From Cymodocea nodosa (Eukaryota > Streptophyta > Magnoliopsida > Alismatales > Cymodoceaceae), in the NCBI GenBank assembly GCA_036874045.1, contig JAZBRI010000008.1, positions 11,361,001 to 11,425,000 of the forward strand: a stretch of DNA of 64,000 bases, read 5' to 3'. Shown in pieces: positions 35,353 to 48,175 of this stretch. The translations under genes and the position numbers were made by a program. Position 1 is the first letter of the stretch; each line of letters begins with the position of its first letter. The notes beneath the pieces were generated by a model. It saw only the letters and a list, made by a program, of their open reading frames with translations. It did no database searches and had not been told where the DNA came from.

Positions 35353-36600
35353 TTACACATCACATAGCCTACAAATACCTAAATTTAATCTAATATTGCA
35401 GAATGTATTTTTGTCTAGAGGTTTTGTAAATATATCAGCTAATTGATTTTTACTAGACACAAATTCTAATTTAATTTTTCCTTTAATTACGTTATCTCTT
35501 AGAAAATGATGTCTAACCTCTATATGCTTTGCTCTTGAATGTAATACAGGATTTTTGGAAAGATTTATTGCAGAACTACTGTCACAATAAATCTCAGTTG
35601 TATCATAAGATAATCCAAAATCTTCTAAAGTTTGCCTTATCCACAGAATCTAAGTGCAACACAGTGCAGCAGCAACATATTCAGCTTTTGTAGCAGAAAG
35701 TGCTACACAGTTTTGCTTTTTACTAAACCATGACACCAAATTATTTCCCAATAATTGACATGTGCCACTAGTACTCTTTCTATCATATTTAGATCCGGCA
35801 TAATTAGCATCAGTATATCCTATAAGATCTATTGAACTATCCTTAGAATAATACAGTTTGAAGTTTTTAGTTCCTTATATATATCTAAATATTCTTTTAA
35901 CTGCAATTAAGTATGATTCTTTAGGATTAGATTGAAATCTAGCACAAACACACATAGCAAACATAATATCAGGTCTACTAGTAGTCAAATAAAGTAAAGA
36001 ACCAATCATACTTCTATATTTTCTTTGATCTATGGATTTTCCTATGTCATCAATATCTAACTTTAAAGTAGTACTCATAGGAGTTCCACGAATCCTTGTA
36101 TCATTAAAATTAAATTTCTTAAGCATTTCATCTACATATTTTTTCTGATTTAAAAATATACCTTTATCCATTTGCTTAATTTGAAGTCCTAGAAAATATG
36201 AAAGTTCTCCTATCATACTCATTTCAAACTGATTAGTCATCTCTTTAGAGAATATTTTTATCAACTTATCAGAGGTTGCTACAAAGATTATATCATCCAC
36301 GTATATTTGAACAACAATCTAATCTTTACCATCTCTCTTAAAAAATAGAGTATGATCCACTTTTCCCATGATATAGCCTTTTTCTATTAAAAAAGTAGAA
36401 AATCTTTCATACCATGATCTAGGTGCTTGCTTCAAACCATATAAGGCTTTCTTCAATTTATACACAAAGTCAGGATTTTTAATATCTTCAAATCTAGGTA
36501 GTTGTTTTACATAGACTTCTTCATTAATTAAACCATTTAGAAATGCACTCTTTACATCCATTTGATATAATTTAAATTCAGTTCCATGATCACTCCTATG
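35353..36600 (-). pseudogene. A2 RT (C-terminal half) and RNase H
   Basis: Minus strand. The RT part has [53 protein letters not shown] and the YVDD neighbourhood (DDIIFVATSDKLIKIF). Next come the C-terminal RT block (YRSMIGSLLYLTTSRPDIMF) and RNase H with YTDANYAGS, WFSKKQNCVALSATKAEY and LADIFTKPLDKN, ending at 35353. Catalytic Asp residues are visible, but the N-terminal RT blocks are not. Fossil, with a few breaks. Confidence 0.85.
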
Positions 36601-36945
36601 TTTTTGAATAGAGACACTATTCATTTTGAACAAAATTGCAAAACATTTTAAACTTTTCAAAAACTTCTGTCTTAGATGCTAGAAAATATACCCAAGTGTA
36701 TCTAGAGAAGTCATCTACTAAAACAAATACATACCGTTTACCACAAAGACTCATGATTCTTGTTGGTCTAAATAGATCCATATGTATAAGTTCTAAGACT
36801 CTCTTGCTTGAAATATCAGTTTTGGATTTAAAAGAGTTTTTATGAAGTTTACCTAACTCACATGCATCACATATAAAGTCCTTTGAGTATTTAATCTTTG
36901 GTAAACCTCTCACTAAATGTTTTTTTTGATAGATTATGTAACAGT
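36601..36945 (-). pseudogene. A2 integrase N-terminal part
   Basis: Minus-strand segment with the zinc-binding end CDACELGKLHKNSF, then SKRVLELIHMDLFRPTRIMS (first catalytic Asp), GKRYVFVLVDDFSRYTWVYF and RSDHGTEF (second Asp). The core is incomplete. It lies between protease and RT as expected for Ty1/copia order (PR-INT-RT-RH). Confidence 0.83.
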
Positions 36946-37399
36946 TTCATATTTATATGCCCAATCCTTCTATGCCACAGATATGCATCACTAGTTTCAA
37001 CTAGCAAACATGAATTTAAATCAACTACACTAGAAGGTAAAGATAAAATACATATAGAACCTTTTCTTTTAGCAATAAACTTAATTTCATCTGTATTTTT
37101 ATCAATTATTTTGCATATATTATCTTCAAATACTACATAATATCCATTTTCAGTTAGTTTTATGATACTCAGCAAATTAAATCCTATGTTTTCTACATAT
37201 AGTACATTCGAAATAACACAAGTAGGAGTTATTTGAACATTGCCCATACCTATGATTTTATCTTTGCTTTTGTTTCCAAATGTTACATTTCCTTTCATGG
37301 TATTTGTAAAATTTTGTAATAGATTTTTCTGTCCGATCATGTGACTTGACGTTCCACTGTCCAAGATCCATTTTGATGTTGTTTCCTCCTGCAACACAA
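36946..37399 (-). pseudogene. A2 protease and GAG-pre-integrase region
   Basis: Catalytic segment WILDSGTSSHMIGQKNL near 37370-37330, followed by VTFGNKSKDKIIGMGNVQIT, NVLYVENIGFNLLSI and the pre-integrase stretch ending AYLWHRRIGHINMKLLHNL, which contains the His/Cys zinc-finger start. It reads through from gag without interruption in this copy. An acceptor-like TTTTGTGTTGCAG lies just before it on the minus strand (37402-37390), as in A1. Confidence 0.85.
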
Positions 37400-39658
37400 A
37401 ATAAGAAAAACTTTTTCTTGGTACCCAATGTTGTTGAGGGCCAAGTTCATTAAACGCATAATTCTTCTTTTTGTTTATAAATAGTTTAACATTATCATTT
37501 ATATTCTTATTAGTTGTAAGTACTATTGATTTATCATTAGCTTCATACTCACATATAGCATTATTTCTCTTATAATTATTCTTTTTGTTTTCAGATGTAG
37601 TATAATCAAGACCAAACGGATTTTTATCAAATTTTAATTTATTTTGGTCATGCTCATACATTTCAGTAAGTTCATACCAAGATTTTGTACTAGTATTAAC
37701 ATTTTCCGTACATACAAAATCTTTTTCTGCATAAGAATTTTCAGATTTATCACATGCAGAATGAGTAATTAGTCTAATACCAGTGTATTGAATTACATGC
37801 TCAGGTTTCTGAATTTTTAGTTTACAACAATTGTCTAAAATTTTAGAAACATTAGAAACTAAATTTCCAGAACAAGAAACAAGATTTTTAGAAACATTAA
37901 TAGTCATGTTAGAAGTACAATTTGACAAATCACATTGATTTATATTATTACTACATGATTCATCCCTTGAAGTATCTACTTCTACATATTTATTACCTTG
38001 TTTCATGATAAAAGGAATTTTAGTCTTAGATTTACTTGAATTGCAACTAATAAATCCTTTATTGGCTTGAGATTCAGGATATTCAGGATAATCAAATCCT
38101 AAGCCAAATTTATAAGACACCACGGGGGTACTAGTTAATTTGTCTAACTTAGTTTGACTTAAATTCCATTTCTCAAAGGTAGAATTTAAATCTTGCTCTC
38201 TTAGTTTTAATTTTTCTATCTCTAATTCAAGTTCATTTATATTGTTTCTCAACATTTCATTTTCAAATTCTATCTTTAATTTTTCAACATTTATATTTTG
38301 TATTTGTTCATGCAACATACATTCATTAAATCTAAATTTTTGCAAATCTCTAGCATGATTTTCATTATCACATTTAAACTTTTCTAAAGTAGTAGACAGG
38401 AAACAATTTTCTTCTTCCATAATGGATGAAGATTTTCTAATATTCTTATTTTCTAGTTTACATACTTTAAGTTTTTGCAATAATGCATGATAAGCACATA
38501 ATAATTCACCAAAGTTGAAATCTGAATGACTTTCAAGATCAGATATTACCTCAGACTCATCAGCCATGAAGCACACATGAGCAACGTCTTCTAACTCTTG
38601 TTCTCCTTCTGAATGTGAAGATTTTGATGCTGATTCCTCAGATTCAGACTCTTCAGACGTGTCATCCCAAGTGACCTTCAAAGCCTTTTCCTTGTAAAAC
38701 TTTTTCTGAGTTTTCTGAGCTGTTTTCTTCTGATTTGTCCTACTTTGCTTTTCATTTTTCCTCATAGGACAATCTAGAGAAAGATGTCCAGGTTTCTTAC
38801 CATTGTAACATACATACTTTCTAGATGAAGAATTCTTGTCATTCAATGATTTTGACGTTGAGGGTTTATCATTTTTGTTCCTTTGCTGTTTCCTAGCTTT
38901 CCATGCTTTCTTCAATTTCCTAGTCAGCAAAATCAAATCCTTGTCAGAATCAGTAGATATATCAGAATCTGAATTAATTTCAAAGGCTATTTCTTTCTTC
39001 ATTTTTAGTTTATTGTGACTCAATGATTCATTTAATTGAACTTCATAAGCTATTAAATTTCCTATAAGTTCATTCATCGTATAAACATTTAAATCTCGTG
39101 ATTCCTCAATTGACGTTACTTTCTGAGACCATTTAGAACTTAGGGATCTGAGATTTTCCTCACCAAATCCTTCTGTTCAAAATTCTTTCCTAAACATTTT
39201 AAAGAGTTTATGATATCAAGAAATCTGGAAAACATCTCAGAAATATTTTTGTCTTCAAGCATCTTTAAGAGTTCATACTTATGAATCAACATGTTTATTT
39301 TAGTCTCTTTAACTTGAGAAGTACCTTCATGTGAAACTTCTAATGCATGCCACACCTCATAAGCAGATTTATATGCCGACACTTTACTGAACTGTTCATA
39401 ATTCAATGCACAAAATAAAATATTTAAGCCCTTAGAATTTAGAGTTTCATTTTCTTTTTCAGTAATTGTCCAAGTATTATAAGGAGTAGTTAACGGAGTA
39501 TATGGTTTAGAAATCATGAACCACAACTTATGACCTATACTTTGAAAAAAAATAGTCATCCTATATTTCCAATATTCAAAATGTATTCCACCAAATAAAG
39601 GAGGACGATTAAGATTTTGGTCTTCATATAAAGAAAAATTACCATTTCCAGTAGCCAT
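37400..39658 (-). pseudogene. A2 gag
   Basis: Minus-strand Gag starting at 39658 (MATGNGNFSLYEDQNLN). Blocks seen: FEYWKYRMTIFFQSIGHKLW, KGLNILFCALNYEQFSKVS, AYEVWHALEVSHEG, LIHKYELLKM. Next come a basic stretch, a knuckle-type segment CYNGKKPGHLSLDC, an acidic stretch, a long coiled coil (about 38480-38130; KLEIEFENEMLRNNINELEL type), an Asn/Ser/Lys-rich region, and HWVPRKSFS at the end. Nearly all of it is a single open frame of more than 700 codons running into protease, unlike A1. Fossil, about two breaks. Confidence 0.88.
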
Positions 39659-39840
39659 CTTACCTTAGATTTTTCAACCTATTTGATTTTAAACAGTCTA
39701 AAAACTTTAAAACAACTTGAGCCTTAAATCAAGAAAGTTAAACGTATGCTCAGATATTAATGTCTGTTTACAAACAAGGAAGGCAGAATAAGCAATGATA
39801 TTAAATAAGTTGGTATCGATTTTATATCAAAGATTATTAA

Positions 39841-39856
39841 CAAAGCTCTGATAACA
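39841..39856 (-). other. A2 primer-binding site
   Basis: Minus-strand counterpart of TGGTATCAGAGCTTTG with a one-base difference, two bases from the LTR terminus TGTAGG at 39859. Confidence 0.85.
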
Positions 39857-39858
39857 CT

Positions 39859-41542
39859 TGTAGGATCGTATGGCTACACAAGAGGATGGTGAATTGTGTT
39901 TCTTTACTATTTTCTGGAATATAATTGAAACTTTAAAATTCAAAAACAAGTCGAGACATTGTTTTCATAAAATCATTTTTATTCAAGGTTTCAATTACAA
40001 TATACAATTCAATTCTCCTTAGAAATTGTAGATGCAATTATAACTCGATACCATGTATCATCTAAACAATTTCATAACTACAAATAGAGAAAACTAATTT
40101 GTAGAATTTAAAACTTTTCTCCCTGTTTGAGATCTTTCTTCTTCTTCTTCTTTTTCTTCTTCAGCAGTTCTTTAGTGACGAATATCTTGTCTTTCTCTAC
40201 TTCACCGAATTTGCTTTCACTTGATACTTCAAATCTTTAGCGACGAAAATCTTACCTTTTTTTGCTTCACTGAATTTTCTTCTACTTGAGAGATTTTCCC
40301 CAAAGAGGTGTTTTTGATCCTTGAAAAAGATTTTTCTTTTGGTGTGCAGGGATAGTTTGATCAACAAGAATTCTATGCCTTTTATATTGTATCTTCATTC
40401 TATGCATATCCTTCATGTTTAACCACTACCAGTTTTCCACTTCTCCATGTCTTTTCTTTTTCCTTCATCAAAACACACACATTCTAACCCATGTTTATAT
40501 TTCAAATTTTCTTTAATCATCAGTCTTGGATCTCTAAAAAATTTCCTACAAAATAAACTTTCTTGTCCAAAGAATTTTCCATCAAGTGTAATAAGAAGTT
40601 GTTACTTTAATGTTAACTAAATGAGTAACACAAGTATATATATATAACTTAACACTTTTAACTTAACGAGTTCCTCATGTGCCATTTCATGTGACAAGTA
40701 TTGTTGCTAACTCAACGAACCAACTTAACCTTTCTTTCGGAAGGTTAAACGATAAGTCACTGAAAACAGTTTAAGTTTCGGATAGTTACGGTTGTAAGTC
40801 ATCGAAAAACTCTTTATATTATAAAACTAGTTAGACATGTGTCAAGACCTAAAAATATGACTTAAGTTACCTTTCGAATAGTTATGACTGTAATTGTCCG
40901 AAAAAGTTTAACTCACTGATTCAGTAATAAACAAATGTTTTTATAATAAGAATTTTACCACGTGCAAAAAATAACAACTTAAGTTTATAATGCCAACCTA
41001 TCGCGTTGCCTTAGTGTTCAATATAGCAACTCAACACGTTCAGTTATGTTAACTTAACGAATTAAACATGTGCACCTCACGTGATACAATATAGCATTCG
41101 TAACTTATAATTTCACCATGTGTATAACACTAACTTAACGAGTTCGTCTCTCCTTTTACTCATTAACTTAACGAGTTATCACGTGACCTATTTTAACCTT
41201 TAAGCATCTAACTTAACGAGTTCTCACGTGACCTCTATACAAACAAAACTCTAACTTAACGAGTTGTCTAAACGTGCACTGTTCATGATACAGAAGATAT
41301 AACTTTAAAACATATCATGCTTTTCAATAAAAACACACGTTAACTTAACGTTTAGTTAAATGACAAATTAATGCAACAAAACGACTAGTTATTAACTTCA
41401 AATCCAATACAGACAAGTATTTATTTCAGTAAGCTTTTTCTGTATTAATTGATGATTTTAATTTCTTTTCACAAGCAATAGTAATTGAGCAAATATGATT
41501 ATATTCATTCAGCACACATCATCAAAACAAAAATACTCAACA
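39859..41542 (-). mobile_element. A2 5' LTR, complete (1684 bp)
   Basis: Plus-strand ends TGTAGGATCG and AATACTCAACA. TATA box reversed at 40379-40386 (CTTTTATA). The CG-centred motif array lies at 40650-41350 (CTAACTTAACGAGTT repeated, with CACGTG). It is followed by TTTAT, the right target duplication. Confidence 0.92.
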
Positions 41543-42202
41543 TTTATGATGAATTAAGGATGACAAAAATCATCTAAAAAGAAAATTTAAAGTGTAGTTA
41601 TAATTAACATCTATTTTATACAAATATATTTTGTATGTTATTGAATATATTTAAAGTATATTTGTAGGGGGAAGGAATAACAATGTCCAAAACAGATTAA
41701 TATAATTCAGAATACAAATCTTTGTTAATCTGAGTTTAATCCTCTTAAGATCTTGATGAAACAATTTAAAAGACAAACAAACTATTTTAGACTCATAAAA
41801 GGAATATGATAATAGTTTACAATGTTCTCAAGATGATGTTTTATATATGTTAATTATAGCTTGTGTGTTGTCTTTGGAAGATTTCAGTTGAAAACATCTG
41901 AAACTTGTTATTGGTAAGTGTATTAACTGAACGTTATGTTATGTAAGGTAACATGTAAAACTGCCTCTAGACAGCATTTTACTCGTTAGGTTAGTTAACT
42001 CAATGAGTTATACTTGAAAATTTCGGGTACCTTGATTAAATAAACATTATTCAATATTCTTTTAAAATCCAAACCTGACTACTATACACGTTGTCTTATT
42101 CACCTAAAACCCTATTTAAACACTTATTACATGGGCACTTAAGTTATTCGTAAACCTTTGTCTAAAAATCTTTCCTACTTGTTCCTATTACAACTTGCAA
42201 CG
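41543..42202 (+). other. A3 pol-ORF3 spacer, right half, with target duplication
   Basis: Starts with TTTAT (41543-41547), the right target duplication of A2. It continues the A1-like spacer (compare 6429-7071), including GTAGGGGGAAGGA (near 41665) and the TATA-like TATTTAAA (42113-42120) before ORF3. Confidence 0.85.
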
Positions 42203-44472
42203 ATGGTCTCCAAGTATTACAAAGGTCGTGGCAAAGGAAAAGGAAAAAGTAGAGGAGATGGAAAATGAAAAGAAATAGACCATGATGAAGTTCCATGAGC
42301 TTGGTTTAAGAAAATATTTCAAGTGGACAAAAGGTTAGCAAAAATTTACAGTGAATACTTCTTTCTTGAAGGTATATTGAATGAAGTTAGATTAGAGCTT
42401 CATAATACTGATGAAAGTGTTAAATACATGGGTATTCGAAGTAAATATGACAGAGAATATAGAATGAAGTGTGTCAAATTTGCATTTTTAGAACAGTATG
42501 CAAAATTTATGGAAAAAGGTGTAGGTTCATCAAGTAGAATTCCTTAAACTCCTCTAAGTGGTACACGACTACATGCATTTGAGGAAGAACATGAATCTAC
42601 TATTCCTACTCCTTCGTATTCAATAGAAAAACAAACAAATATTGCTGTAGATAAAAGAAAAGTTGAAGGTCTTCGAAAGGTAGTAGCAATAGAAAGTGCC
42701 TTAGAAGAATTAAACCAAAAAACTTTTATGGAACAATTTCAAAAGAAAACAGCAATACTTGAAGAGGAGAAACAGAATTGTTATAGAAGAAGAAAAATCA
42801 GAAAAATTATGTCTAAGGAAACAAAATTTGCTAGAAAAGAAAAATCAGATGAGCATTTATTTCCGAAGGACAATGTATGTCTAAACATTGTGCCTTTTAG
42901 TGCATCTGAAAAACTCATCAGTTCTGAGCATATAGAGACTAATGAAGATAATGAGACTTTATTTTCCCTTGCTAGAAAACTTGAGAAGAAATCAAGGTCA
43001 AATATTAGCTCAAGTTTTTCTATTAGTTCAAGTCCTGATGATGTAGAAATTGACCAATCAGAGCATCAGGAAACTGACATAGAACAAGTTATTGCAGATA
43101 TAATTGACAATGTTCAGGTAGTAACTAGTTCACAGGTTGAATTGTCTAGAGTAGCAGATATTGAAAAAGTTAAGACTCTAGAAGAGCTTAATGTCTAACA
43201 ACCTTCTTCAAAATCTATAGAAGTAGAGTCTTAGTATTCACAACATGTATCAATGGAAATATCTGTTGAACAAAGTGAACAATTACAAACAAATACACCG
43301 GTTGTAGAATTTGTGGAAAAATTGAACTCTAAACATTCTATAGAGACTAAACAAATGAATGTGGAGCATAACGAAGATGTTCCTTATATTGTTGAAGCTG
43401 AAGAATCAAGCTTACAAATGCAACTTCAAGAAAATAATTTCTCAAAGGAACAACATGACATTCATTTTGAAGAAGATGTTCCTAAAGATGAATTAAATTA
43501 TGATTCAAGGCTTCATATATCACCTTCTTTGTATAGAGTATTACACATTCAAGGTAATTCAATTCATTTTAGATCTGAGGAAGCATTGCAGCAATACAAT
43601 AATCTGATTACCTGTCAAATTCTACATGCTCGACCAATAAAGTTCAAAAATTTGATTGAAATAAGAGATCTATTTGAGTTTCAAGGCCTCATTAAATTCT
43701 TGCTAGTTGAAACAAAATGGAAACAATATAAAGAGCTTATTGTAGCCTTCTATAGCAATCTAGTCAAGAATGACAATATATTGAAAACTCAAATAAATCA
43801 ATAGGAGTTCACATTTTCTCCTGAATTAATTTTTGAAGTTTTAGGATTGAAGAATGAAGGTGTTGTTGTAACTAATAGATTTGACATGACTAGACAACTG
43901 GAATGGAACATTCACTCGCTATCAAAAATTCCAAATGTATATACTGAAATGAGATTAATGGAAAATCTGAATGTAGAGGCAAGATTTATTGCAAATATAT
44001 TGTATGCCAATTTATTTCAGAGAGTCGAACATAATATGAAAGTCAACAAAGCTGTTTATATGCAACTTATGGTCTACTGAATAGAATTCAAATCAATTGG
44101 TTTGATGTTTTCATTTATCAACTATAGCATATTAGTTCAAAGTTATTTTTTGGTGATGTTGTATGTAGACTTCTTGCAAACCAATTAAATTGATCTAACT
44201 GGCCCTCTAAAACTAAAAGTATGAGAGCTTTTAGTGTAAAAGAATTGCAAAAATTCCAGGCCATGCATCAACCTCAATGACAACATCAACAACCAACAGA
44301 ATGTACAGAACAGAGACAACCACAACAGCCAAGTTATTCAATTCAAGTAGAACAGCAACCCTAGCTACCTCCTAACCTATATGATGTGCTTAACGACATC
44401 AGAAATGATATTAGGCATCTAGGAGATAAAATATGTAATACTATAAGTAATATACTTCGGAGGGATAGATAA
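42203..44472 (+). pseudogene. A3 ORF3
   Basis: Third copy of family A ORF3. Start ATG at 42203 (MVSKYYKGRGKGKGKSR), end at 44472. Same order as A1 and A2: basic N terminus, VDKRLAKIYSEYF with GILNEVRLEL, basic coiled segment (YRRRKIRKIMSKETKF), acidic middle, globular domain (about 43560-44250; RDLFEFQGLIKFL, VAFYSNLVKND, FEVLGLKNEG, ARFIANILYANLFQRVEHN), and a Gln/Pro-rich tail. It ends in LGDKICNTISNI, like A1. Three copies at equal length (about 750 codons) make this a true family gene and not chance. Fossil with several breaks. Confidence 0.77.
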
Positions 44473-44993
44473 ATGTGTGTTTGCTTGTATCTGAATACAA
44501 AATGTAATATTTGTATTATTGTTTGATTCATTGAACAATACATTTTTCTATAAATGGTTAAATTCTTATTTATGTTTACAGAAAGTTTAGCTGTAAATAT
44601 ATCTCTTGGTTTATATACTATGTAATCATCTTTTTGATTAATGACAAAAAGGGGGAGAAATGTTAAAAATTCAAATGTACAAGATGATTATGATTTTACT
44701 TGCATATATTATAAAGAGAGAATATTTAAGTGGTTATGACAGATGATAATGTAATCTGAAAGATAATTATGTGGTTATTAAAATCTAAAAGATACTTATG
44801 TAATTATTGACATCTGAAAGTTTTATTTCTGAGAGGTGAAATTTACACAAACAATAGAAATAAGCTTAAGTGAACTTAAGTCAACAAACTTGTTTGTTGA
44901 ATGAAAAGTTAACCCAACGAAGGTGCTTTGTTGAGTTAAATATATTTCACAATTGATTTAATATGGTTTTGTCATCATCAAAAAGGGGGAGAT
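44473..44993 (+). other. A3 3' noncoding region with polypurine tracts
   Basis: ACAAAAAGGGGGAGAAATG (44643-44661) and ATCAAAAAGGGGGAGAT (44977-44993). The second abuts the LTR. Otherwise noncoding, matching A1 9331-9831. Confidence 0.85.
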
Positions 44994-46570
44994 TTTTGAG
45001 TATTTTGTTTTGATGATGTGTGCTGAATGAAAGTAATCATATTTACTCAATTACTATTGCTTGGGAAAAGAAATTAAAAACATCAATTAATATAGAAAAA
45101 GCTTACTGATATAAATACTTGTCTGTATTGGATCTAAAATTATAATAAGTTAATAACTAGTCGTTTCCTTGCAGTAATTTCTCATTTAACTAAACGTTAA
45201 GTTAACGTGTGTTTGTATTGAAAAACATGATATGTTTTAAAGTTATATTTTCTGTACCATGAACAGTGCACATTTAGACAACTCGTTAAGTTAAAGTGTT
45301 ATTTGTATAGAGATCACGTGACAACTCGTTAAGTTAGAGGCTTAAAGGTTAAAATAGGTCATGTGAGAATTCGTTAAGTTAGTGAGTAAAAGAAGAGACA
45401 AACTTGTTAAGTTAGTATTGTACACGTGGTGAATTAAAAGTTACGAATGTTATATTGTATCACATGAGGTGCACATGTTTAACTCGTTAAGTTAACATAA
45501 CTAAACGTGTTGAGTTGCTATATTGAACACTAAGGCAATGCGTTAGGTTAGCATTATAAACTTAAGTTATTATTTTTGCACGTGATAAAATTCTTATTAT
45601 AAAAACATTTGTTTATCACTAGTTCGTTGAGTTATCTGTAACACAATAGAGATGGTTTGTTAAGTTACCGTAACTCCACGAAGCTAGTTCATTGAGTTAG
45701 TGTAACACCATAGACTTAGTTCGTTGAGTTAGCTACAATACTTGTCACGTAAGTTGGCACATGAGGAACTCGTTAAGTTAGAAACGTTAAGTTATATATC
45801 TACTTGTGTTACTCATTTAGTTAACATTAAAGTAATGACTACTTATTACACTTGATAAAAAATTTTGGATGAGAAAGTTTATTTTGCAGGAAATTTTTCA
45901 AAGATCTAGGATTGATGATTAAAGAAAATTTGAAATGTAAACGTGGATTAGAGCATGTGTATTTCGATGAAGGAAAAAGAAAAGACATGAAGAAGTGGAT
46001 AACTGGTAGTGATTAAACGTGGAGGATATGCATGAAACGAAGATACAATATAAAAGGCATAGAATTCTCGTTGATCAATTATCCCTACACACCAAACAAT
46101 AAATATTTTCAAGGATCAAAAACACCTTTCAGGGAAAAGCTCTCAGGTGGAAGAAAATTCAGTGAAGCAGAAAAAGGTAAGATTTATGTCACTGAAGATC
46201 TGAAGTATCAAAAGAAAGTAAACTCAATGAAGTAGAGGAAGACAAGATATTCGTGACTAAAGAACTACTGAAGAAGAAAAAGGAGAAGAAGAAGAAAGAT
46301 CTCAAACAGGGAGAAATGTTTTAAATTCTACAAATTAATTTTCTCTATTTGTAGTTATGAAATTGTATAGATGAAATATGGCATCGATATATAATTGCAT
46401 CTACAATTTCTGAGGAGAATTGAATTGTATATTGTAATTGAAACCTTGAATAAAAATGATTTTATGAAAACAGTGTCTTGACTTGTTTTGGAGTTTTGAA
46501 GTTTCAATAATAATCAAAAATGTTGAAAAACACAATTCACCCCTCTCTTGTGTAGTCATACGATCCTACA
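44994..46570 (+). mobile_element. A3 3' LTR, complete (1577 bp)
   Basis: From the family start (here TTTTTGAGTA) to CGATCCTACA. Contains the motif array (45190-45800), TATA box at 46049-46056 and a single unit of the repeat that is expanded in A4. Confidence 0.9.
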
Positions 46571-46926
46571 AAATATACTACAAAGAAACTTTGAAGAAAT
46601 TTGGCTTTGAGAACATCAAATCTATAAACACTCCAATGAGTTCAAATACTAAACTTAAAAATGATGACTTAAGTGTTGTAGTAGATTAAAAGAAATATAG
46701 AAGCATGAATGGAACTCTGTTGTACCTATTAGCAAGTAGGCCAGATATCATGTTCAATGTATATTTGTGTGCTAGATTTCAGGCATCACCAAAAGCATCT
46801 CATCTAAAATCAATCAAAAGAATCTTCAAGTATTTACAAGGCACTAAAGATTTTGGATTATATTACTCAGTTGACCACAGTCTAACTTTAACAAGTTATA
46901 GTGATGCAAATTATGTCGGTAGTAGA
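46571..46926 (+). pseudogene. Scrap of a third copia family: RT end and RNase H start
   Basis: About 119 codons with KETLKKFGFENIKSINTPMS, KYRSMNGTLLYLLASRPDIM, CARFQASPKASHLKSIKRIF and LTSYSDANYVGS. Clearly copia RT/RNase H, but more distant from families A and B than these are from each other in the same stretch. It is bounded on both sides by family A LTR termini, so it is probably target DNA into which A3 and A4 inserted. No other part of this element is in the window. Confidence 0.82.
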
Positions 46927-47983
46927 TGTTGAGTATTTTTTTTTGATGATGTGTGTTGAATGAAAAATAATCATATTTGCTCAATTACTATTGCTTGTGA
47001 AAGGAAACTAAAGTATATCAATTAATATAGAAAAAACTTATTGATATAAATACTTGTCTGTATTGGATCTGAAATTATACTAAGTTAATAACTAGTTGTT
47101 TTATTGCATTAATTTCTCATTTAACTAAAGGTTAAGTTAACGTGTGTTTCTATTGAAAAGCATGATATATTTTAAAGTTATATTTTTTGTATCATAAATA
47201 GTGCACATTTAGACAACTCATTAAGTTAGAGTTTTATTTGTATAGAGATCACGTGAGAACTCGTTAAGTTAGAGGTTTAAAGGTTAAAATAGGTCATCTG
47301 AGAACTCGTTGAGTTAGTGAGTAAAAGAAGAGGCGAACTCATTAAGTTAGTGTTGTACACGTAGTGAAATTATAAGTTACGAATGTTATATTGTATCACG
47401 TGAGGTACACATGTTTAACTCGTTAAGTTAACATAACTAAATGCGTTGAGTTGCTATATTGAATACCAAGGCAATGCGTTAAGTTAGCGTTATAAACTTA
47501 AGTTGTTATTTTTGCACGTGGTAAAATTTTTATTATAAAAATATTTGTTTATTACTAGTTCGTTGAGTTATCGTAACCCAACGGAGATAGTTCGTTGAGT
47601 TATCTGTAACACCACAAAGATAGTTCGTTGAGTTACCTACAGTACTTGTCACGTGAGTTGGCATATGAGGAACTCGTTAAGTTAGAAACGTTAAGTTATA
47701 TATATACTTGTGTTACTCATTTAGTTAACATTAAAGTAACGACTTCTTATTATACTTGATGAAAAATTTTGGAAGAGAAAGTTTATTTTGTAGGAAATTT
47801 TTCAAAGATCTAGGATTGATAATTAAAGAAAATTCGAAATGTAAACGTGGGTCAGAACGTGTGTATTTCGATGAAGGAAAAGGAAAAGACGTGAAGAAGT
47901 GGAAAACTGGTAGTGATTAAACATGGAGGATATGCATGAAATGAAGATACAATATAAAAGGCATAGAATTCTCGTTGATCAAT

Positions 47984-48150
47984 TATCCCTACACATCAAA
48001 CGAAAAATCTTTTCAGGGATCAAACTATCCTTGCACATCAAACAAAAAATCTTTTCAGGGATCAAACTATCCCTACACATCAAACGAAAATCTTTTCAGG
48101 GATCAAACTATCCTTGCACACCAAAAGAAAAATCTTTTCAGGGATCAAAA
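47984..48150 (+). repeat. 42-bp minisatellite in A4 LTR, four units
   Basis: Units begin near 47984, 48026, 48068 and 48109, each with TATCC, CACATCAAAC and AATCTTTTCAGGGATCAAAC. A1 has two units (10920-11000); A3 and A2 have one. Confidence 0.87.
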
Positions 48151-48175
48151 ACATCTCTTCGGGGAAAAGCTCTTA

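Larger units (their letters stand above)
29868..41542 (-). mobile_element. A2: nearly full-length family A copia element nested in A3
   Basis: Minus-strand element of 11.7 kb with both LTRs, PBS, gag, protease, integrase N-terminal part, RT and RNase H parts, spacer, ORF3 and polypurine tracts, flanked by TTTAT duplications. LTR ends compared by eye over about 245 bases differ at about 3%, so roughly a million years. It is the least decayed copy here, with gag and protease readable through in one frame, but pol is incomplete. About five to ten breaks. Confidence 0.92.
26274..46570 (+). mobile_element. A3: family A copia element, host of B2 and A2
   Basis: Integrase, RT and RNase H (26274-28927), spacer split by A2 (28928-29867 and 41543-42202), ORF3 (42203-44472), polypurine tracts and complete 3' LTR (44994-46570). 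The left part (LTR, gag, protease) is missing here and should lie beyond B2, outside the window. It carries two later insertions, so it is the oldest copia copy here. Broken, with roughly ten or more breaks. Confidence 0.87.

Noticed and set aside
46571-46926. Host gene exon between two LTRs
   Set aside because: The translation is plainly copia RT/RNase H (LLYLLASRPDIM, SDANYVGS).
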